A stretch of DNA of 64,000 nt, from NCBI GenBank assembly GCA_029688955.1, contig JARUKZ010000004.1, positions 62,001 through 126,000 on the forward strand, given 5' to 3'. This DNA comes from Chitinispirillales bacterium ANBcel5. GTDB taxonomy: Bacteria > Fibrobacterota > Chitinivibrionia > Chitinivibrionales > Chitinispirillaceae. Below, piece by piece: positions 54,583 to 63,735 of the stretch; position 1 is the stretch's first letter, and the number at the start of each line of letters is the position of its first letter. The notes beneath the pieces were generated by a model. The model was not told where the DNA came from. It made no database searches and saw only the letters and a program-made list of their open reading frames with translations. Position numbers and translations under genes: made by a program.

Positions 54583-55599
54583 TTACTTCTTAATAGCTGA
54601 GAGGCAATCGGCAAGAAGTGTATCAATATCTACTGAAGCTGTGCCAAGCTCTGCTACTGTTAAACCGGCAGCGTGATTTGCCAAAAGCGCTGCTTCAAGC
54701 GGTGTCGCTCCGGATACATATGCTGCACTAAACACACTTATTACCGTATCTCCGGCTCCGGTTACATCAAACACGTTTCTGGCAACAGTTGGAAGATGTG
54801 TAAAGGAGCGGCTTTGAGCTTCAAACAATGCCATCCCCCTTTCACTCATTGTTACTAAAAGGTGCTCAAGGGAGAGCTGGTCTAAAATTTTCCACCCAAG
54901 CTCTCTGATCTCTTCATCGCTACAGGTCGTCTTCATTGCAATCCCAAGCATCGCATGAGCTTCCTTTAGATTTGGGGTAATGAGCGAGGCGCCGTTGTAG
55001 AGATTGAAATGGCGCTCCTTGGGATCAACTGCCAGAAACTTATTGTTTTTTCTACACTGTAAAATAATCTCTTTGATCAGAGCTGGAGAGGTGACCCCTT
55101 TACCATAGTCTGAAATGATCACCCCTTTTACGGTATCAATTTTTTTATTGAAACAACTGCTTAAATCCGAGTACTCTTCATCATTGAGATCAGTTGTAAT
55201 CTCCTGGTCAGCGCGGACTATTTGCTGATGTTTTGCCATAATTCTGGTTTTGGTTGTGGTGGGTCTGAACTTAGAGCATATCAATGAATCAGAACAACAT
55301 CCCGATTCGCTGATCATCTGCTTTATTTCACTACCTGCTTCATCATCTCCAAGCAAAGAAATAAGCACTGGGTTTATGCCAAGGCTGTTTAGATTCTGTA
55401 CTACATTTGCAGCACCTCCAAGGCGTGTGGAAGTTGATTCGATTTCAACCACCGGCACGGGTGCTTCAGGAGAGATCCGTCGTACTTCACCCCACATGTA
55501 TTTATCAAGCATTATGTCGCCAATCACTGCTATTGAGTTATTTTTAAACTCATTAAGGATGTTCTCTAACCGTCTTGTGGAAACAGAGATATCTTTCAC
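54583..55599 (-). CDS. rfaE1: D-glycero-beta-D-manno-heptose-7-phosphate kinase (RfaE1 domain only)
   Basis: A 338-aa PfkB-type kinase. Features: IAVIGDIMLDKYMWGEVRRISPEAPVPVVEI, TRLGGAANVVQNLNSLG, GVIISDYGKGVTSPALIKEII, FLAVDPKERHFNLYNGASLITPNLKEA and the catalytic NVFDVTGAGDTV (Asp as base). It phosphorylates heptose 7-phosphate on the way to ADP-heptose for LPS. The nucleotidyltransferase half of bifunctional HldE is absent, so that step must be encoded elsewhere. The next gene upstream is the site-2 protease, 12 bp away. Confidence 0.94.
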   Translation of the reverse strand: MKDISVSTRRLENILNEFKNNSIAVIGDIMLDKYMWGEVRRISPEAPVPVVEIESTSTRLGGAANVVQNLNSLGINPVLISLLGDDEAGSEIKQMISESGCCSDSLICSKFRPTTTKTRIMAKHQQIVRADQEITTDLNDEEYSDLSSCFNKKIDTVKGVIISDYGKGVTSPALIKEIILQCRKNNKFLAVDPKERHFNLYNGASLITPNLKEAHAMLGIAMKTTCSDEEIRELGWKILDQLSLEHLLVTMSERGMALFEAQSRSFTHLPTVARNVFDVTGAGDTVISVFSAAYVSGATPLEAALLANHAAGLTVAELGTASVDIDTLLADCLSAIKK

Positions 55600-55611
55600 G
55601 TAGTGAACCTT

Positions 55612-56250
55612 TCAGAAAATTAGGGATGTCCAGAAAGTGTAAAAGGGTAGAAAGAGCGGGTTTAAAATACTTGAGAGTAGGTTAGATTCCGGTATCAGCC
55701 ATTCGCCTACCAAAAGTACCATAAAGATCATCGGAAAGTACTTAGAAATAGTGATGTACTGTGGTACGTAGCGCTCTGGCATTAAACCCAGTAAAATTTT
55801 TGATCCATCCAGTGGCGGTATAGGTAAAAGATTGAAAAATGCGATGCCTATATTGATCAAAACGCCCAAATTTAGAATGTCGAACACTGCTTGAGCAGAG
55901 GATATATTTGGAACAAATGTGTACAATACCCGAATTACGTATCCAATTATCAGAGCCAGTATGATATTTGAGATCGGCCCTGCAGCACTAATCAGAGCAA
56001 GATCACACTTTGGATTGCTTAGATTGTGTCCATTAACAGGAACCGGTTTTGCCCACCCGAACGGGCCGAAAAGGAGCATCACGGTTCCAAGCAAATCCAG
56101 ATGGCTTAGTGGGTTGAGTGTGAGCCTGCCTGCATTTTTAGCAGTGGAGTCACCACATTTGAGTGCAACCCATCCGTGGGCTAATTCATGTATAGTTAGA
56201 GCTACTAATATGGCAGGAACTCTATACAGTGTTATATCCATTTCTGACAC
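55612..56250 (-). CDS. Site-2-type membrane metalloprotease (M50)
   Basis: 212 aa with four to five membrane helices. The zinc motif is TIHELAHGWVALKCGD (HExxH at residues 21-25), followed by a PLSHLDLLG turn and a third ligand in FFNLLPIPPLDGSKIL (NxxPxxxLDG), the hallmark of the short M50 group. There is no PDZ domain, so it is the minimal Rip-like form. It cleaves proteins within the membrane; its substrate is unknown. It lies 12 bp upstream of the heptose kinase gene. Confidence 0.93.
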   Translation of the reverse strand: MSEMDITLYRVPAILVALTIHELAHGWVALKCGDSTAKNAGRLTLNPLSHLDLLGTVMLLFGPFGWAKPVPVNGHNLSNPKCDLALISAAGPISNIILALIIGYVIRVLYTFVPNISSAQAVFDILNLGVLINIGIAFFNLLPIPPLDGSKILLGLMPERYVPQYITISKYFPMIFMVLLVGEWLIPESNLLSSILNPLFLPFYTFWTSLIF

Positions 56251-56421
56251 TATGCCCGATCCTTTTGTGTTTAAGACGAATAGTTTTACGTTCCGGAATA
56301 GGAAAAAGTCAGTGGCATTAAAAAATAATGCATTGTGGGGTTAGTATCATACAATCAGATGATGTTTTTTTTACTAATCCCGGAGTACGTTGGTTATAAA
56401 GCCGCTTTAAAAAGAAAAAGG

Positions 56422-57015
56422 TTATCTGTTTTGGTGCCCATTATAGATAATTCCCCCCATTTCTCTATAGTGTTGTAGAACTGCTTTGGCTTCCTCTCTT
56501 AACACATCAGCTTTTACCTCTATTCCACGCAGATTGAGTTCATCGATCCACCTAACAGGTTTTGCACCTTCATCAAAGCCCACGCTTCGTGCATCTTCAT
56601 CCCTGGCACCACACACCAGGCTTTTTATACCAGACCAGGGAATTGCACCAAGGCACATCGCACATGGTGCGGTACTTGAAACAAGCTGACAAGGTGGTAA
56701 CCCCTTGGCTCCAAGATCAAATGTGCCCATTTTTTTCTGAGCAAGCATCAAAGCTACCATTTCAGCGTGAGTTATCGATAAACCACTGGTGGTAACCAGA
56801 TTCACTCCAACAGAAATGATCTCATCAGTATCTAAATTAAAAACAGCGGCCGCAAATGGCCCACCACTTTTTGCTTCGATATTTCTGTTTGCAATTTTTA
56901 AAACCAGCGCCATTTTCTGCTCAACTGTATTCAATACTTTGCAATCATGGTTTAAAAATGGCTCGATCCACTCGGGGATAGTAATCGTGACCGTAGTGCT
57001 TAGCTGGGTATTCAT
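56422..57015 (-). CDS. Nucleoside/guanine deaminase-type zinc enzyme
   Basis: A 197-aa member of the cytidine/deoxycytidylate deaminase superfamily. Catalytic residues: HAE at 83-85 (THAEMVALML) and PCAMC at 117-121 (STAPCAMCLGAIPWSG), holding zinc. A guanine-deaminase-like organisation is suggested by GARDEDARSVGFDEG after the second motif, unlike TadA. It would deaminate a purine base or nucleoside. It is 18 bp from the release-factor-like gene upstream. Confidence 0.88.
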   Translation of the reverse strand: MNTQLSTTVTITIPEWIEPFLNHDCKVLNTVEQKMALVLKIANRNIEAKSGGPFAAAVFNLDTDEIISVGVNLVTTSGLSITHAEMVALMLAQKKMGTFDLGAKGLPPCQLVSSTAPCAMCLGAIPWSGIKSLVCGARDEDARSVGFDEGAKPVRWIDELNLRGIEVKADVLREEAKAVLQHYREMGGIIYNGHQNR

Positions 57016-57033
57016 ACGTTCTCTCTTTAGGGT

Positions 57034-57387
57034 TTAAGTGTCCAAAGGTGGTTTGCTGCGTAGCCTTTTTTTCTCCTTTTGTGCACGTTTCTCTTCTCGT
57101 CTCTTTTTCTTTGCAGAAAAAGGGGTTTTGGTAGGAATACGTTTTTTTTTCTTTTGTTTAAGGCGGTTTAGTTTTGTCCTTAACCTTTTGATGCAGATAC
57201 TTTTATTTAAGTGCTGGCTTCGTTCTGCTGTGCAGCGTACGACAATTCCGCTGGGGCGATGAACCAACCGTACCCCGGATTCTGTTTTATTTACGTGCTG
57301 TCCGCCTTTTCCGCCGGAGCGAAAGGTAAAAACATCACACTGCTCGAGCAATTTTTCATCACTTGTTGGTATAGTACTATTTTCCAT
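57034..57387 (-). CDS. Release-factor-like peptidyl-tRNA hydrolase (ArfB-like)
   Basis: 117 aa with an RF-1 catalytic domain: [31 protein letters not shown], where GGQ is the hydrolysis motif. The C-terminal third is extremely basic ([38 protein letters not shown]). This fits ArfB/YaeJ-type ribosome rescue factors, which enter the empty mRNA channel with a basic tail, or an RF-like family member without codon recognition. It lies upstream of the deaminase gene. Confidence 0.85.
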   Translation of the reverse strand: MENSTIPTSDEKLLEQCDVFTFRSGGKGGQHVNKTESGVRLVHRPSGIVVRCTAERSQHLNKSICIKRLRTKLNRLKQKKKKRIPTKTPFSAKKKRREEKRAQKEKKRLRSKPPLDT

Positions 57388-57430
57388 ACATTCACTACTA
57401 TGGCATGAACAGTGCCAAAAAAGAGGTGGT

Positions 57431-57949
57431 TCACCAGGTTTCAGAGTGGATTTTTTTCACCTGAAGTTCCCGTTTTTGTGTTGTATCTACCTGCTCACCG
57501 GGATAACCGATACTTATAATAGAATCTACTCTAATGTTATCTGCAATACTAAGGACCTCTTTTACATAGTATTCTGAAGAGAGTGCAGCGTTATGTTTGC
57601 GGTTCCGTATTTGAATCCAGCAGCTTCCAAGTCCTCTGTTTTGTGCCTCCATTTGCAGTAAAATGGCACAAATTGAGCAATCTTCAACCCAAACATCACT
57701 TTTGGTTTCATCAGCGCATATCACTACTCCCAAAGCGGCGTCTTTTAAAAATGCTGAACCGTGTTCTTTGCTGTAAGAGAGCTTAAGCAGCTTGGAGCGA
57801 TCTTCAACAAAGACAAACTCCCAGGGATTTATGTTTCTTGAAGATGGGCAGAGCAGTAAAACTTCTTTTAGGGCTTCTTTTGTTTGCGGCTCTATGGGTT
57901 TATCTTGGTAACAGCGGATACTTTTTCTTTTTCGTAACATTTCAAGCAT
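57431..57949 (-). CDS. Nitroreductase-family protein
   Basis: 172 aa from the ATG at 57949, which has GGAGATC upstream; an ATG six codons earlier is less likely. FMN-binding family features: [89 protein letters not shown] and IISIGYPGE. It would reduce quinones, nitro groups or flavins using NAD(P)H. A paralogue (61780-62304) lies nearby. It is divergent from the flagellin gene. Confidence 0.9.
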   Translation of the reverse strand: MLEMLRKRKSIRCYQDKPIEPQTKEALKEVLLLCPSSRNINPWEFVFVEDRSKLLKLSYSKEHGSAFLKDAALGVVICADETKSDVWVEDCSICAILLQMEAQNRGLGSCWIQIRNRKHNAALSSEYYVKEVLSIADNIRVDSIISIGYPGEQVDTTQKRELQVKKIHSETW

Positions 57950-58050
57950 AAGATCTCCTTTTTGCACAGAAGGGGATATGGTGTTTTGAGTAAAATAAAT
58001 GAAGTTTTAAGGCCAAAAAAATCAATTTGAGAAAAAAAGCGAAAAAGGTA

Positions 58051-58078
58051 TAAAGTTTTTTTTTCAAAGAGTCGATAT
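58051..58078 (+). promoter_or_regulatory. Sigma-28-type flagellin promoter
   Basis: TAAAGTTT (58051-58058) matches the sigma-28 -35 consensus exactly. GTCGATAT (58071-58078) matches GCCGATAA at six of eight positions, with a 12-base spacer against the usual 11. It lies 135 bp upstream of the flagellin ATG and nothing else in that gap is coding. Confidence 0.7.
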
Positions 58079-58213
58079 GTTTAATGTAAGTCAAACGAAG
58101 GTTTGCTTTTAAGTGAAGCGAAAATTGAAAGAGAATACGGCAAGGACGCCGGGATAATAACAAATAATAATGTCGAAAAACGCAGCGGCATTATTTAAAC
58201 AAGGAGGTTCCAT

Positions 58214-59062
58214 ATGCGTATCAACAATAACATTCCTTCAATGGTAACTCAGGGTGCGATGTACAGAGTAAATCGTGACATGTCTAAATCCCTTGAGAGA
58301 TTGTCAACCGGTTTGAGGATTAACCGTGCAAGCGATGATGCCGCTGGACTTGGTGTTTCTGAAAACCTCCGTACACAGGTCAGAGGCACAGCACAGGCCA
58401 GACGTAATGCAATGGATGGTATAGCCGCGATTACTGTGGCCGAAGGTGCAGCAAATGAAATCTCTGATATACTTCAGAGAATGCGTGAGTTGGCTGTACA
58501 ATCATCTAATGATACACTTACCGATACTGAACGTGGTTACACAGACGCAGAGTTTCAAAGCCTTATGAGCGAGATTGATCGTATTGGCGGTGTGACTAAT
58601 TATAATGGAATGAAATTAATTAGCGATGACACAGGTGCTAATCGGTTTGGTGAAGTGGGAGCTGGAAGCAAACTGTGGATAGATGCAAACGATGATGAAA
58701 CGGTAGATAGCATCGATATAGAGATTGCCGATCTGACCACCGCTGGGTTGGCGCTTACCGGAGTGGATTTAGGTACACAGGCTGATTCTGTTGCAGCCAT
58801 AACAGCTTTGGATAGCGCTATAAATGATGTTAATGAGATGCGTTCAAATATGGGAGCCTATATCAATCGTTTGGAGCACGCCATAAACAATCTCACCATT
58901 TCAAATACCAACCAACAATCAGCGGAATCTTTGATCAGGGATGTGGATTTTGCCAGCGAAAGCTCACAGTTCACACGCAACCAGATACTCACCCAATCAG
59001 GAACATCAATGCTTGCACAGGCAAACATGACTCCTCAAAGCGTCCTTTCTCTTCTGGGCTAA
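58214..59062 (+). CDS. fliC: Flagellin
   Basis: A 282-aa flagellar filament protein. The D0/D1 N-terminus is typical (MRINNNIPSMVTQGAMYRVNRDMSKSLERLSTGLRIN, then ASDDAAGLGVSENLRTQVRG). The C-terminal D1/D0 has NDVNEMRSNMGAYINRLEHAINNLT and ends TSMLAQANMTPQSVLSLLG. The variable middle (about 140-200) is short and acidic, so the outer D2/D3 domains are almost absent. AGGAGG precedes the ATG. It is transcribed alone from a sigma-28-like promoter to a hairpin at 59070; no other flagellar gene is in the window. Confidence 0.96.
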   Translation: MRINNNIPSMVTQGAMYRVNRDMSKSLERLSTGLRINRASDDAAGLGVSENLRTQVRGTAQARRNAMDGIAAITVAEGAANEISDILQRMRELAVQSSNDTLTDTERGYTDAEFQSLMSEIDRIGGVTNYNGMKLISDDTGANRFGEVGAGSKLWIDANDDETVDSIDIEIADLTTAGLALTGVDLGTQADSVAAITALDSAINDVNEMRSNMGAYINRLEHAINNLTISNTNQQSAESLIRDVDFASESSQFTRNQILTQSGTSMLAQANMTPQSVLSLLG

Positions 59063-59069
59063 GTATTTT

Positions 59070-59090
59070 GGGGCAGAAACTTTCTGCCCC
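59070..59090 (+). terminator. Hairpin after the flagellin gene
   Basis: GGGGCAGAA (59070-59078) pairs with TTCTGCCCC (59082-59090) around ACT, a strong 9-bp stem 8 bases after the stop. The T-tract is poor (TATCTCCTCTTTT), so termination may be aided by factors or the hairpin may protect the mRNA 3' end. Confidence 0.8.
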
Positions 59091-59473
59091 TATCTCCTCT
59101 TTTGAGCTTATACAATGGTTTTTTGGACAGATTTTATAAGTTTGTTTTGTTTTGTGAAAATCTTATATATATTTAATTTCACATACAACTGTTTTTGTTT
59201 CTGGTGCATTTTATACCTTAAACGCATAAAATGCAGGTAGGGCGGTGAACAGGCATATTAAAAACAGTCTTGAGAGATTGAGAGCTTTGATATTATAGTT
59301 ATTCTGTAGCCAAGAAGAGAGAGACTGTACGTTATAGGTCTAAAGAAGGTAAAATCAAAAGCTTGGCATGGCTCTAAGAGGTAGTGTTTTTATTCTATGC
59401 TCCGGTTGTGATAGAGAAAAAAGCTTATCGAAACAAAATAAACGACCGACAAATTCAGGAGAGGGTCAAAAGA
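59091..59473. promoter_or_regulatory. Leader region with a 10-bp inverted repeat
   Basis: No convincing gene is seen in this AT-rich spacer. TGCATTTTAT (59205-59214) and ATAAAATGCA (59226-59235) form a perfect 10-bp inverted repeat with an 11-base loop, without a T-run on the plus strand. It could be an operator or leader stem for the downstream gene. A ribosome-binding site (GGAGAGGG) precedes the ATG at 59474. Confidence 0.4.
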
Positions 59474-61780
59474 ATGCTGAAAGGAAGCATAAATCGGATA
59501 AAGAATCTCTTGGTGGTGGTATTGGTTCTCGGGGGGGGGACAACGGTCCTGAGTGCAGGATTACCAGGAGAGTATCTGCTTACTTACAGGTGGCGTGATC
59601 TAAATAGTCCTCATTCTCCGTTATTTAACCCAGCCATTATATCCGAAGCCAATTATAACTCCCTTCGAGCCGCTATGGCACCAGTGCTTGGTGGTGAATT
59701 TATGCTTTGGGAGTTTGGGCTTAATGTTCCGTTGGGTCTTTATCATACCGCTGGTATTACTACCTTGATTGAGGGCAGCGGGTATGCCTACGAAGCTATA
59801 ACCGATGGTCAGGGAAGGCTTGTGCCAACTGACAATCGGAGCCAAAATACAAACTTTTTCCTGGGCTTAAGCTATGCCTGGCATGTCTGGAACAGGCTCA
59901 GTGTGGGTACCAACTTTAATTTTGCTTATCAGTCAAACTTTTCATATGATGCTTTGAGAGGGTTTGGATTAGATCTTGGAGTTACCTACCGGGTTTTAAG
60001 ACATCCATTCTTCGGGGACCACGTTTTTGGGCTTTCTGCTCAAAACCTTATTGCTCCATCAATGGGACGCTCCTATGTCCCGGATTTCGGTAATACCAGT
60101 GAGTATTCAAGAAATCTACGTATCTCTTTATTATCAAACTTTTGGGAAAGCAGGATTGAGCATTCCATGGAATTCAACCTGAAAGATTTTTTTGCTAACA
60201 CTGAGGTATTCCTGGATGATGTTAAAGAGCTCGACTGGGATCTGAACTGGAGAATGGGATTTTGGGCTTTGAGAATGGCCAAAGCTTACGTCATGTTCGG
60301 GTTCGGTGATGATGCTTTAGATTATTGGGGCTTTGCTGTTGGGGCCAATGTTCCAAGTTTTAACTTTGGTCGTGATCTTTCCTTTTTCTACCAGTATAAC
60401 ATTATGACCGAAGATCAAAGCGATGCAACTTCCCACACTATATATGCGAAACTGGATTTTGGGCTGCACCGGGAAGAGCGGTATGCCAGAAGAATGGCAC
60501 GGCTTGTAAGTATGTCACCCAATGAGCTGTATAACCAGGCTCGTACGCTCTATAATGAGGGTAACTACTGGGATGCTTTTTTCATCTTTAGCCGCATCGA
60601 GGTCGAACATCCCGACTTCTTTCGCGATGATTACGTAAAGCTCTACCGATCAAGCTGCCAGGAAAAGATGGACATGAGGAGTAATGCGCTGAAGAATTAT
60701 GAGAGAGTGAAGAGTGAATACTCTATGAGCTCTATTGTGCCTCCTGCAGATCTTGGGATTATGAGGATTCATTATCGTAATAATAATTTAACAGCAGCAA
60801 CAAACAGCTTTGTGGAACTGAACAAGCCGGGAGTACCCGATTCAATACGGCATCATGGTAACTACCTGATGGCTCAGATATTTCTGCAACAGGGCGAAAT
60901 TAATAAAGCTATTCAGTCTTTTTCTATAATCCCGGAAGGACATCCTGATTATCTGTTTGCCCAACATGCTGTTGCGGTTGCGCATGCTCAGGCTGGTAGT
61001 GATATGGGACACATTATTGCAGCACTGGAAAACTGTATCAGTATTCCTCCACAGACACCTGAACAGCAGGAAATCGTTAACCGCTCCTATGTTTTTCTGG
61101 GATATATTTTCTATGAGGATGATGCACTTGCCAGAGCGGTTGTAGCACTGAGGCAGGTTCCTGAAAACAGTATTTATATAGAAGATGCACTTTTGGGTAA
61201 GGCATGGACTGCTCTTAAAGCAGGGCAGGCAGAGGACTGTATCTCCGCTGGTCGGAGACTGGTTCGTCAAACCGATAAACCTGTTCTTGTCTGTGAGGGT
61301 AAGCTGGTTCAGGCTTATGGACATCTGCTCAGAGAAAATCACGAAGCCGCATTTGAGCTTCTCAGTGATGCACACGATCTGATTGTGCAAACTGAATTTC
61401 CTGACATTAATAAACTAAATGCACGTCAGGATAAATATTATGATGAAAGAGACGAATTCGATGAACTCGCTCAGCGGGTAGAGGACATATCAAACCGGGG
61501 GCATACGGCTCTTATGGTGAGTCAGCTTGATAGCATTCATAACAGGTATGATGTGTACCGGGAAGATTTTAGAGATTTTTACCGCTATGAGTCTGAGTTT
61601 GGCAGAACTTCATTTTTCTCCAGAAACATATTTTTCGTGAAGGAAGATATAGAATACGCACTTGCAACAGTGCAGAATATCCTGGGCCGTAGTGTGATAG
61701 ACCGTGAAGAGAGAAGGCAGCAAAGAGAGATCGAAGAAGAGCTAGAGAGGCTCAGACGGGAGCTTCAGGAGGCCGAATAG
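59474..61780 (+). CDS. PorV/PorQ-like barrel with TPR repeats
   Basis: 768 aa from the ATG at 59474; the frame extends upstream to 59384 but without a ribosome-binding site. A signal peptide (NRIKNLLVVVLVLGGGTTVLSAG) is followed by an outer-membrane barrel-like region (about 30-350) of the PorV/PorQ type (LNSPHSPLFNPAIISE, FFLGLSYAWHVWNRLSVGTNFNF, VFGLSAQNLIAPSMG). A C-terminal part (about 365-640) has tetratricopeptide-like repeats (NQARTLYNEGNYWDAFFIFSRIE, AQIFLQQGEINKAIQSF), ending in a charged helix (REERRQQREIEEELERLRRE). A combined barrel and TPR scaffold is unusual. It overlaps the second nitroreductase start by one base. Confidence 0.75.
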   Translation: MLKGSINRIKNLLVVVLVLGGGTTVLSAGLPGEYLLTYRWRDLNSPHSPLFNPAIISEANYNSLRAAMAPVLGGEFMLWEFGLNVPLGLYHTAGITTLIEGSGYAYEAITDGQGRLVPTDNRSQNTNFFLGLSYAWHVWNRLSVGTNFNFAYQSNFSYDALRGFGLDLGVTYRVLRHPFFGDHVFGLSAQNLIAPSMGRSYVPDFGNTSEYSRNLRISLLSNFWESRIEHSMEFNLKDFFANTEVFLDDVKELDWDLNWRMGFWALRMAKAYVMFGFGDDALDYWGFAVGANVPSFNFGRDLSFFYQYNIMTEDQSDATSHTIYAKLDFGLHREERYARRMARLVSMSPNELYNQARTLYNEGNYWDAFFIFSRIEVEHPDFFRDDYVKLYRSSCQEKMDMRSNALKNYERVKSEYSMSSIVPPADLGIMRIHYRNNNLTAATNSFVELNKPGVPDSIRHHGNYLMAQIFLQQGEINKAIQSFSIIPEGHPDYLFAQHAVAVAHAQAGSDMGHIIAALENCISIPPQTPEQQEIVNRSYVFLGYIFYEDDALARAVVALRQVPENSIYIEDALLGKAWTALKAGQAEDCISAGRRLVRQTDKPVLVCEGKLVQAYGHLLRENHEAAFELLSDAHDLIVQTEFPDINKLNARQDKYYDERDEFDELAQRVEDISNRGHTALMVSQLDSIHNRYDVYREDFRDFYRYESEFGRTSFFSRNIFFVKEDIEYALATVQNILGRSVIDREERRQQREIEEELERLRRELQEAE

Positions 61781-62304
61781 TGAGCGACTTTTATGAACTT
61801 ATTAAAAAACGGTACTCTGTAAGAGGGTACCTGAATAAGCAAGTAGAAGAAGAAAAACTAGTAAAAGTTCTGGATGCGGGGCGTAATGCTCCATCTGCCT
61901 GTAATATTCAACCATGGTCTTTTATTGTTATCCGTGATGAGCAAGTCAGAAATCAGCTTGGAAAAGTATATAGCAAAGAATGGATTTTAAGTGCACCGCT
62001 TGTCATTGCGGTGTGCTGTGACCGAAATAAATCCTGGAAAAGAAGCGACGGCAAAGACTATGGGGATGTGGATGCGGCAATTGCTATGGATCATATTACT
62101 CTTGCTGCTGCTGAACTTGGGCTTGGGACCTGTTGGGTCGGTGCGTTCGATCCCGGGGAGGCTTCTAAACTGTTCCAACTTCCTGACCATATAGAACCCG
62201 TGCTTCTTACCCCGCTTGGGTATCCTGCTGTACCGTCTTCGCAAAAGAGCAGAAAGGCTCTTGAGGAAGTTGTTCACTGGGATTACTACGGAGGTCAGAA
62301 GTAA
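61780..62304 (+). CDS. Nitroreductase-family protein
   Basis: 174 aa with a GTG start that overlaps the stop of the barrel-TPR gene (TAGTG). Family features: LIKKRYSVRGYLNKQVEEEKLVKVLDAGRNAPSACNIQPWSFIVIRDE, SAPLVIAVCCD, DVDAAIAMDHITLAAAELGLGTCWVGAFDP and LLTPLGYPA. The Arg in RYSVRGY and the Asn/Pro segment match the FMN site. It is a paralogue of the protein at 57431-57949. The reason for coupling to the envelope gene is unclear. Confidence 0.9.
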   Translation: MSDFYELIKKRYSVRGYLNKQVEEEKLVKVLDAGRNAPSACNIQPWSFIVIRDEQVRNQLGKVYSKEWILSAPLVIAVCCDRNKSWKRSDGKDYGDVDAAIAMDHITLAAAELGLGTCWVGAFDPGEASKLFQLPDHIEPVLLTPLGYPAVPSSQKSRKALEEVVHWDYYGGQK

Positions 62305-62457
62305 CCTTCTGGCTCTTTTCTAAAAAAAAACGCATTTTTGCCCTCAATATGCTCACTTTTTCAGCAATGTAGTGACAACCCCCCTTCATTTTCGTATTTT
62401 CTTCTTCTACTACAAGAAATTAATTACTTAAACTTAAATCTCACAGGTGTGTAATGT

Positions 62458-63717
62458 ATGAGTACTAAAAGTTTACCTTTCAATAAGGAAAAAATCGAAG
62501 AAATAGTAAAAGAGTATCCCACACCATTTCACATTTATGATGAAAAAGGGATAAGAGAAAATGCCCGAAAACTACTTAAAACGTTCTCATGGGCACCGGG
62601 TTTTACCGAATATTTTGCCGTAAAGGCAAATCCTAACCCCTATATACTTAAACTGTTTGCGCAGGAAGGGGTTGGAGGAGATTGCAGTTCTTATCCTGAG
62701 CTTGAGCTCTCAAGACGCGCTGGTATCACAGGTGAAAAGATTATGTTCACATCAAACGATACTCCTTATCAGGAATACCAGGCTGCACGTGAGCTAGACG
62801 CCATTATCAATTTGGATGATATTACTCATATCTCCTATCTTGAGCACCATGCTGGTTTGCCTGAAATTGTTTGTTTTCGCTATAACCCCGGCCCTCTTCG
62901 TCAGGGTAATGAAATCATTGGTAATCCCCGGGAAGCTAAATATGGATTTACCAGAGATCAGCTTTTTGAGGGGTATAAAATCCTCAGAGATAAAGGTGTA
63001 AAGCGTTTTGGCCTTCACGCTATGGTTGCTTCTAATGAGCTTAACGGCAAATACTTTGTTGAAACAGCAGAAATGCTTTATGAGCTGGTCGTGGAGATAT
63101 CTCAGCAACTCGGTATCAGGTTTGAGTTTGTGAACATTGGCGGGGGAGTTGGTATCCCGTATCGTCCCGAGCAAAAACCGGTTGATTTGGAAGCGGTATC
63201 AAAAGGGATTAAAGAGGCTTATGAGCGGATAATCGTTGCAGCAGATCTTGCTCCGCTAAAGCTTTATATGGAGTGTGGACGTATGATGACCGGGCCATAT
63301 GGTTTTCTTGTTTCAAGGGTACTTCATGAAAAGAAAATCTATAAAGACTATGTGGGCCTTGATGCAACCATGGCTAACCTGATGCGTCCGGGATTGTATG
63401 GTGCGTATCATCATATCACTGTACTTGGTAAAGAAAACGCTCCTGCCGAACATCTCTACGATGTAACCGGGTCTCTTTGTGAGAACAATGATAAGTTTGC
63501 AATCGATAGAAAACTTCCGGAAACAAAACCCGGTGATTTGGTTGTTATCCATGACACAGGAGCTCATGGGCACGCAATGGGTTTTAATTACAATGGTAAA
63601 CTACGCTCCGCTGAGCTTCTCTTAAGAGAAGACGGCAGCGTTAAGCAGATCAGACGTGCTGAGACATTGGATGATTATTTTGCCACTCTCGATTTTGAGG
63701 GTTTGTCTTCTTTTTAA
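62458..63717 (+). CDS. lysA: Diaminopimelate decarboxylase-type PLP enzyme
   Basis: A 419-aa fold III PLP enzyme. PLP binds Lys56 in YFAVKANPNPYILK. Other family motifs are TPFHIYDEKG, GGDCSSYPELELS, FVNIGGGVGIPYRP, MECGRMMTGPYG (usually EPGR, here ECGR) and DVTGSLCENNDKF with the active-site Cys. It decarboxylates meso-diaminopimelate to lysine. The ECGR change and relatively long N-terminus place it outside the most common LysA group, so a related amino acid decarboxylase is possible. It is 18 bp from the AICAR transformylase gene. Confidence 0.88.
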   Translation: MSTKSLPFNKEKIEEIVKEYPTPFHIYDEKGIRENARKLLKTFSWAPGFTEYFAVKANPNPYILKLFAQEGVGGDCSSYPELELSRRAGITGEKIMFTSNDTPYQEYQAARELDAIINLDDITHISYLEHHAGLPEIVCFRYNPGPLRQGNEIIGNPREAKYGFTRDQLFEGYKILRDKGVKRFGLHAMVASNELNGKYFVETAEMLYELVVEISQQLGIRFEFVNIGGGVGIPYRPEQKPVDLEAVSKGIKEAYERIIVAADLAPLKLYMECGRMMTGPYGFLVSRVLHEKKIYKDYVGLDATMANLMRPGLYGAYHHITVLGKENAPAEHLYDVTGSLCENNDKFAIDRKLPETKPGDLVVIHDTGAHGHAMGFNYNGKLRSAELLLREDGSVKQIRRAETLDDYFATLDFEGLSSF

Positions 63718-63735
63718 ATAAACGGAGAATTCGGG

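Noticed and set aside
60842..61390. A 182-codon minus-strand frame inside the barrel-TPR gene.
   Set aside because: The plus-strand gene is clear; the reverse frame is Cys-rich with no recognisable domain.
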